From positions 124,001-188,000 of the forward strand of contig JAJFVA010000010.1 in the NCBI GenBank assembly GCA_021371995.1: a stretch of DNA of 64,000 nt. The letters run 5' to 3'. Source of the stretch: Methanoregulaceae archaeon. GTDB lineage: Archaea > Halobacteriota > Methanomicrobia > Methanomicrobiales > Methanospirillaceae. The translations under genes were made by a program, and so were the position numbers. Below, piece after piece: positions 60,534 to 64,000 of the stretch. The notes beneath the pieces are model-generated. The model saw nothing but the letters and a program-made list of their open reading frames with translations. It was not told where the DNA came from and made no database searches. How positions within the stretch are numbered: position 1 is the stretch's first letter; each line of letters begins with the position of its first letter.

Positions 60534-62848
60534 TTCCGCCCCTCTCTGATACAATACATCATGTACTCACCTTTCATGCTTTCAACTCCATGCGTGTCAT
60601 GTTCAAAACCGGGGAATTGTCTGTCGAAATCCTGCAGGGAGGTAAGATACCGGAGGATGGGGCCGTCCTGTTTGCCCGTCCGTTCGCCAGGCGCAAGGAC
60701 AGGAATGCCCGGCGGATATGGGAATATCCCCGTGGCAACGATCCTGTTTCCGGCGTTTGAAACCCGGACCTGGTCGACTTCTCCCCGTACAAGGCTCCTG
60801 AATGCATCAGCATAGGTGACAGCAGGTTCCGGGAGTGTGGAGTACGCCTCTTCCAGCAACTCACACATCCTGTGCTCTTTCTTGAATGCATGCATCTCGT
60901 CGGCAAGTGATTTCAGGGTCATGCCGCCGTACCGGTCCGGATATGCCATTGTGAGATCAGGGAAGATCTCCTCAAGCGGGGTCTTTTCATCATAGTGTCG
61001 TTTGAACTCGAAGAGCTCGGTGATGAGGGTCCCCCATTTTCCCTTTGTATTGCCCATCGAGAAGAGGAACAGGATGATATAGTCACCGGATTTCTCGTTC
61101 ACGATCCCCCGGGTATCAAGGAATTTGACGACCACGGCAGCCGGAATTCCCCACGTGTCCAGGGAGCCGTCATCCTTCACCCCGGGCATGACTACGGTGA
61201 CCTTGATCGGGTCGAGCATGCAGTAGTTATCAGGGAGTCCTGCAAACCCATGCCATCTCTCCCCGGGATGCAGCACCCAGCATGAGGGGGTGTCACGAAG
61301 TGTCTCAAGCGATACCTTCTCAAACGCGGTCTTCTTCTTTGTCTTTGGATCAATGACGGTGTCCGGCTGCCACATGCCAAACCACCAGTCGCCCTGTTTC
61401 CCCCTGCCGCAGATCTCCTGGCGGATACGTGCCATGGACCTCCGGAACCGGATAGCCTCTTCGATCGATTCATTGGTGAGAACCCGGCCTGCCGCCCCCT
61501 CCATCATCTTTGATGAGACATCCAGGGATGCCATGATCGTATAGAGGGGGGAGGTGGAGCTGTGCATCATGAACCCTTCATTGAACCGCGAATGAACGAT
61601 CGGGATCCGTCCGTTCCTGACATGGATCATCGATGCCTGCGAGAGGGCTGCGAGAAGCTTGTGAGTGGACTGGGTGGCAAAGACGGTTGGTCCTTTTGGG
61701 TTTTTTGCCCCGTCACGCATGGCAAAACGTTCGCTGTACAGCGGATTGAACCGTGCATAGCCGTACCATGCTTCATCGAAATGAATGCTGTCAACACTTC
61801 TCCCGAGGAGATCCTCCACCTCCGCGGCATGGTAGCAGAGCCCGTCATACGTCGAATTCGTGATAATGGCGTGCACCGGTTTTGTATCGGCAAGGTTCTT
61901 TGTCAACGGGCATTCAGTAATCTTTGCCCTTATCTTTTTTACCGCCATCTCACCAGGCGGGATGGGGCCGATGATCCCGTACCGGTTCCGGGTGGGGACC
62001 ATAAATACCGCGACCGAATGGGTCATGGTGAGGGCATGTTCGGCGGATTTATGGCAGTTCCGGTCCACAAGCACGATATCATCCTTTGATACCCGGCCGA
62101 AAAAGACGATTTTATTCGCGGTTGACGTCCCGTTCGTAACAAAATAGGTCTGTTCGGCACCAAATACCTTGGCGGCATACCGTTCCGCCTCTCCGAGGGG
62201 GCCGGAATGATCCAGCAGTGAACCAAGTTCACCTACCGAGATGGAGAGATCGGACCTGAACAGTTGTTCGCCGAAAAACTTGTAGAACAACCTTCCTGCA
62301 GGAGATTTGCGAAATGCAGTGCCGCCGGCGTGGCCCGGGGTATGCCATGAATACTCAAAATCTTTTGAGAACCTGACAAGGGCACCGAAGAATGGTGGAA
62401 GGAGCTGTTGCTTGTACCGGTTGGCTGCAGCGGTGATTCGCCCGGCGATAAATTCCGGGGTATCATCCATAATGTAGATGTATTCGTTGATCTCGCGGAT
62501 GGTATCGACAGTGAGGGAAGTGAGTGTCGTTGCGGTCTCCTCGGCTGGTTCAGCCATAAGGAAGATAGGAATATCTTCGTTTCGCTGCCTGATCTCATGG
62601 ATCAGCTCTTTTGCATCGGCATGGGTTTTTGAACCGGAATCACCGAGGTTCCAGTTCACCAGGATGCAGTCGGCTTCCGGGAGATTTGCATAGGCAGACC
62701 GGGCATCCTCAAGCGATGCAATAGTAACGACAGCGAGGTCAAAATCAGCAAGACCCTTTACGATCCGGTTTATCGTACGGCCGTGGGGGGTATCAGTATG
62801 GATGGTGTCATCAATAATTACAACGGTTAATTTTTCCTCTGGGTTCAT
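60530..62848 (-). CDS. Orn/Lys/Arg decarboxylase, bacterial inducible type
   Basis: This 772-aa PLP enzyme has an N-terminal receiver-like wing domain (TVVIIDDTIHTDTPHGR to about residue 135), the core with HTPGHAGGTAFRKSPAG (about 168-184), SIHFDEAWYGYARFNPLY with the PLP Asp, and the Schiff-base lysine in FATQSTHKLLAALSQA (about 400). Length and domain order match AdiA/LdcI/SpeF. It decarboxylates arginine, lysine or ornithine and consumes a proton. Archaea normally use pyruvoyl or SpeA-like enzymes, so this one probably came from bacteria. An inverted repeat lies near its predicted transcription start. Confidence 0.9.
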   Translation of the reverse strand: MNPEEKLTVVIIDDTIHTDTPHGRTINRIVKGLADFDLAVVTIASLEDARSAYANLPEADCILVNWNLGDSGSKTHADAKELIHEIRQRNEDIPIFLMAEPAEETATTLTSLTVDTIREINEYIYIMDDTPEFIAGRITAAANRYKQQLLPPFFGALVRFSKDFEYSWHTPGHAGGTAFRKSPAGRLFYKFFGEQLFRSDLSISVGELGSLLDHSGPLGEAERYAAKVFGAEQTYFVTNGTSTANKIVFFGRVSKDDIVLVDRNCHKSAEHALTMTHSVAVFMVPTRNRYGIIGPIPPGEMAVKKIRAKITECPLTKNLADTKPVHAIITNSTYDGLCYHAAEVEDLLGRSVDSIHFDEAWYGYARFNPLYSERFAMRDGAKNPKGPTVFATQSTHKLLAALSQASMIHVRNGRIPIVHSRFNEGFMMHSSTSPLYTIMASLDVSSKMMEGAAGRVLTNESIEEAIRFRRSMARIRQEICGRGKQGDWWFGMWQPDTVIDPKTKKKTAFEKVSLETLRDTPSCWVLHPGERWHGFAGLPDNYCMLDPIKVTVVMPGVKDDGSLDTWGIPAAVVVKFLDTRGIVNEKSGDYIILFLFSMGNTKGKWGTLITELFEFKRHYDEKTPLEEIFPDLTMAYPDRYGGMTLKSLADEMHAFKKEHRMCELLEEAYSTLPEPAVTYADAFRSLVRGEVDQVRVSNAGNRIVATGIFPYPPGIPVLAPGERTGKQDGPILRYLTSLQDFDRQFPGFEHDTHGVESMKGEYMMYCIREGRK

Positions 62849-62915
62849 GGATCCCTCCCAAGGGACCTGGTAAGAATTTTTCTCCGGCCATTTCCCAATC
62901 TCGCTATCCTCCCTG

Positions 62916-62931
62916 AGTGATGTCCATCACT
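62916..62931 (-). promoter_or_regulatory. Inverted repeat and promoter region of the decarboxylase
   Basis: AGTGATG-TC-CATCACT (7-bp arms) lies about 68 nt before the decarboxylase ATG. On the minus strand GATTTAAAAAACC (about 62953-62965) is a possible box A, which puts transcription near 62930, on the repeat. Another TATA-like TTTATAAG lies at 63099-63106. The gap 62849-63277 shows nothing else. Confidence 0.45.
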
Positions 62932-63277
62932 GCCGGCATCCTGCAGCAGGTGGGTTTTTTAAATCGAGTAATTCCAGGGAAGGTAAACGGATTATCGGTT
63001 CCGGAATTCCTTGTTTTCAGACAGGGTACGCCAGGGATTATGCTCCATTCCCTGCATGTATGCCGGCAGGAACTCCTGCGAGCAACCAGACACACCCCTC
63101 TTATAAAGCCTTTTCCGGTTAGTATTTATTTCTTTCTGGTATCGGTTTCTGAGTTTTCCGTCGTAAAAAAATGAATGAAATGTCCTGAGTGGGAGAATTC
63201 CTGAGTATTTCTCCTGATAACCCGGTCTGTAACAGAAAAGAGAGGTGAATATCCGGGTACAACCTGCTTTTCCGGCT

Positions 63278-63853
63278 TCACCGCTCTTTTTCCTGCTCTT
63301 CACAGAATATCTGCCCTTCAAATGTGTAAAACTCCACGCAGTCCTCCTTCCAGCACCCTGCAGGAAGTCCTGCCTTGATGCAGGTATGATCCAGGAATTC
63401 CCCGCTGTCCCATCCCCACTCAACGGGAACCTGCGGAAGGAGAAGTCCGCTTCGACCGTAACCTCGCACGAAAAGGCCGTGTTTCCCGACCTCAACTGCT
63501 CCCGGACGTTGTACCGGTTCCACCCTCATGAGCTCCGGCACCGAGAGCACGGTCACTTCCACCCTGATGCAGGGGAGTTCTGCTGCCCGGACCTGGGGGA
63601 AACGGGGGTCCTGAAGCGCCGCAGAAACCGCGGCCTCCCGGATAGCCTCACCAAGCGGGAGGTGAGGATACGGGAATCCTATGCACCCCCTGAGCTCTCC
63701 GTTCTCGGTAAGTGTCACAAAGACCCCGCGCTTTTCATCAAATATCGGGGCGAGGGCGGGGAGATGCGCAGTTCTGCCGCCGATCCTCTGTTCAAGAGTC
63801 GCCCTGGCAAGTTGCACGGCACATGTACCCTCTTCTGCGGTGAGGAGATCCAT
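63278..63853 (-). CDS. AMMECR1 domain protein
   Basis: This 191-aa protein begins MDLLTAEEGTCAVQLARATLEQRI and has the AMMECR1 motif LRGCIGFPYPHLPLGEAIREAAVSAALQDPRF (about residues 54-85), then WGWDSGEFLDHTC and GCWKEDCVEFYTFEGQIF. The family is found in archaea and eukaryotes with no clear activity; a role in nucleic acid or redox chemistry has been suggested. The ATG at 63853 was chosen since TATAAATA lies at the proper distance upstream and the longer frame runs into RNase P RNA. Confidence 0.88.
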   Translation of the reverse strand: MDLLTAEEGTCAVQLARATLEQRIGGRTAHLPALAPIFDEKRGVFVTLTENGELRGCIGFPYPHLPLGEAIREAAVSAALQDPRFPQVRAAELPCIRVEVTVLSVPELMRVEPVQRPGAVEVGKHGLFVRGYGRSGLLLPQVPVEWGWDSGEFLDHTCIKAGLPAGCWKEDCVEFYTFEGQIFCEEQEKER

Positions 63854-63877
63854 CAAAGTAAATAATGCGAAAGCCCC

Positions 63878-63888
63878 ATATTTATATG
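63878..63888. promoter_or_regulatory. TATA element between AMMECR1 and RNase P RNA
   Basis: The plus strand reads ATATTTATATG; the minus strand reads CATATAAATAT, which contains TATAAATA, an excellent box A about 26-30 nt from the AMMECR1 start at 63853. The plus-strand TTTATATG also resembles box A, but its distance fits a start near 63909, inside the expected RNase P RNA, so a different box (AAATAAT near 63860) may drive that RNA. Confidence 0.5.
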
Positions 63889-64000
63889 AGAGGGAGTGTG
63901 CGGCTGACGGTGGCCGGAGACGGCTGCTGAGGAAAGTCCCCCCACCACCTGGGCACGCAGCCATACGCAAGTATGGGTGGCGAGAGTCACGGCAATGGCA
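63889..64000 (+). ncRNA. rnpB: RNase P RNA, 5' part (truncated by the window end)
   Basis: The universally conserved P4/CR-I block GAGGAAAGTCC is at 63929-63939. It follows a GNRA-capped stem (GGCCG-GAGA-CGGCT, 63911-63924) expected for P3. A further stem, CCATAC-GCAA-GTATGG (63961-63976), lies downstream. This matches the 5' half of archaeal RNase P RNA, the ribozyme that removes tRNA 5' leaders. The exact 5' end is uncertain (63889-63909), and the 3' half lies outside the window. Confidence 0.88.

Overview
This window is a chromosome segment from a hydrogenotrophic methanogen, most likely order Methanomicrobiales. Supporting genes are the coenzyme F430 genes (cfbA, cfbE, cfbD, cfbB), a methanogenesis-marker-9 protein, methanopterin synthesis (mptG), an F420H2-oxidase-type flavodiiron protein and hydrogenase maturation (hypA, hypE, hypC). 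Clearly archaeal information genes are also present: PCNA, PriL, Alba, ribosomal S17e, archaeosine genes and a type-A-like RNase P RNA. The archaeal phosphoribulokinase resembles the Methanospirillum type. Many starts have a TATA-like box A about 25 nt upstream and no Shine-Dalgarno sequence, so leaderless mRNAs look common. Others have good GGAGG-type sites.

Layout. 1-3.7 kb: the tail of an isopropylmalate/isocitrate-dehydrogenase-family gene, a hypothetical gene, then a minus-strand nitrogenase-like operon of one NifH-like and two short NifD/K-like proteins. 3.7-10.1 kb: TrkH, phosphoribulokinase, flavodiiron protein, a DUF2148 protein, mptG, DedA. 10.3-15 kb: hypA-hypE, a small orphan, and the operon marker 9 / CitG-like / DUF447. 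15.1-20.2 kb: cfbA-cfbE-cfbD-cfbB, ilvE, tRNA-Glu. 20.2-31.8 kb: small proteins, a four-CBS protein, a UbiA prenyltransferase, secreted or anchored proteins, hypC, an orphan amino-acid-binding lipoprotein, a phosphoesterase, tRNA-Ser. 31.9-35.8 kb: RaSEA-like radical SAM protein, ornithine cyclodeaminase-family protein, cobY and a CobD-like aminotransferase. 35.8-40.1 kb: ribbon-helix-helix protein plus FtsZ behind a palindrome-rich leader, a repeat-rich gap, a coiled-coil protein, DUF373. 40.7-47.4 kb: Alba, asd, ferredoxin, dapB, dapA, S17e, a ThiN-domain protein, priL, pcn. 47.5-52 kb: rlmE, moaA, an unknown gene, an M20 peptidase, a methyltransferase. 52.4-62.9 kb: three-gene proton-translocating transhydrogenase (pntAA/AB/B), arcS, tgtA, then an arginine/lysine/ornithine-decarboxylase-like enzyme with an APC antiporter. 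63.3-64 kb: AMMECR1 and the 5' part of RNase P RNA.

How it fits together. Several genes serve nickel and tetrapyrrole cofactors: cfbA/E/D/B make F430, hypA/E/C mature NiFe hydrogenase, and cobY plus the CobD-like enzyme build the cobamide nucleotide loop. The F430 cluster lacks its reductase gene cfbC. The only NifH-like reductase here lies about 12 kb away, joined to two further NifD/K-like genes. Those two keep three P-cluster-type cysteines each, whereas CfbD keeps two, so they look like a separate heteromeric reductase of unassigned substrate. This is the strongest candidate for an undescribed system. Other notable items are a pair of near-identical hairpin elements 28 kb apart, each just beyond a membrane-protein gene, and the palindrome array in front of ftsZ. 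No CRISPR array, transposase or prophage was seen.
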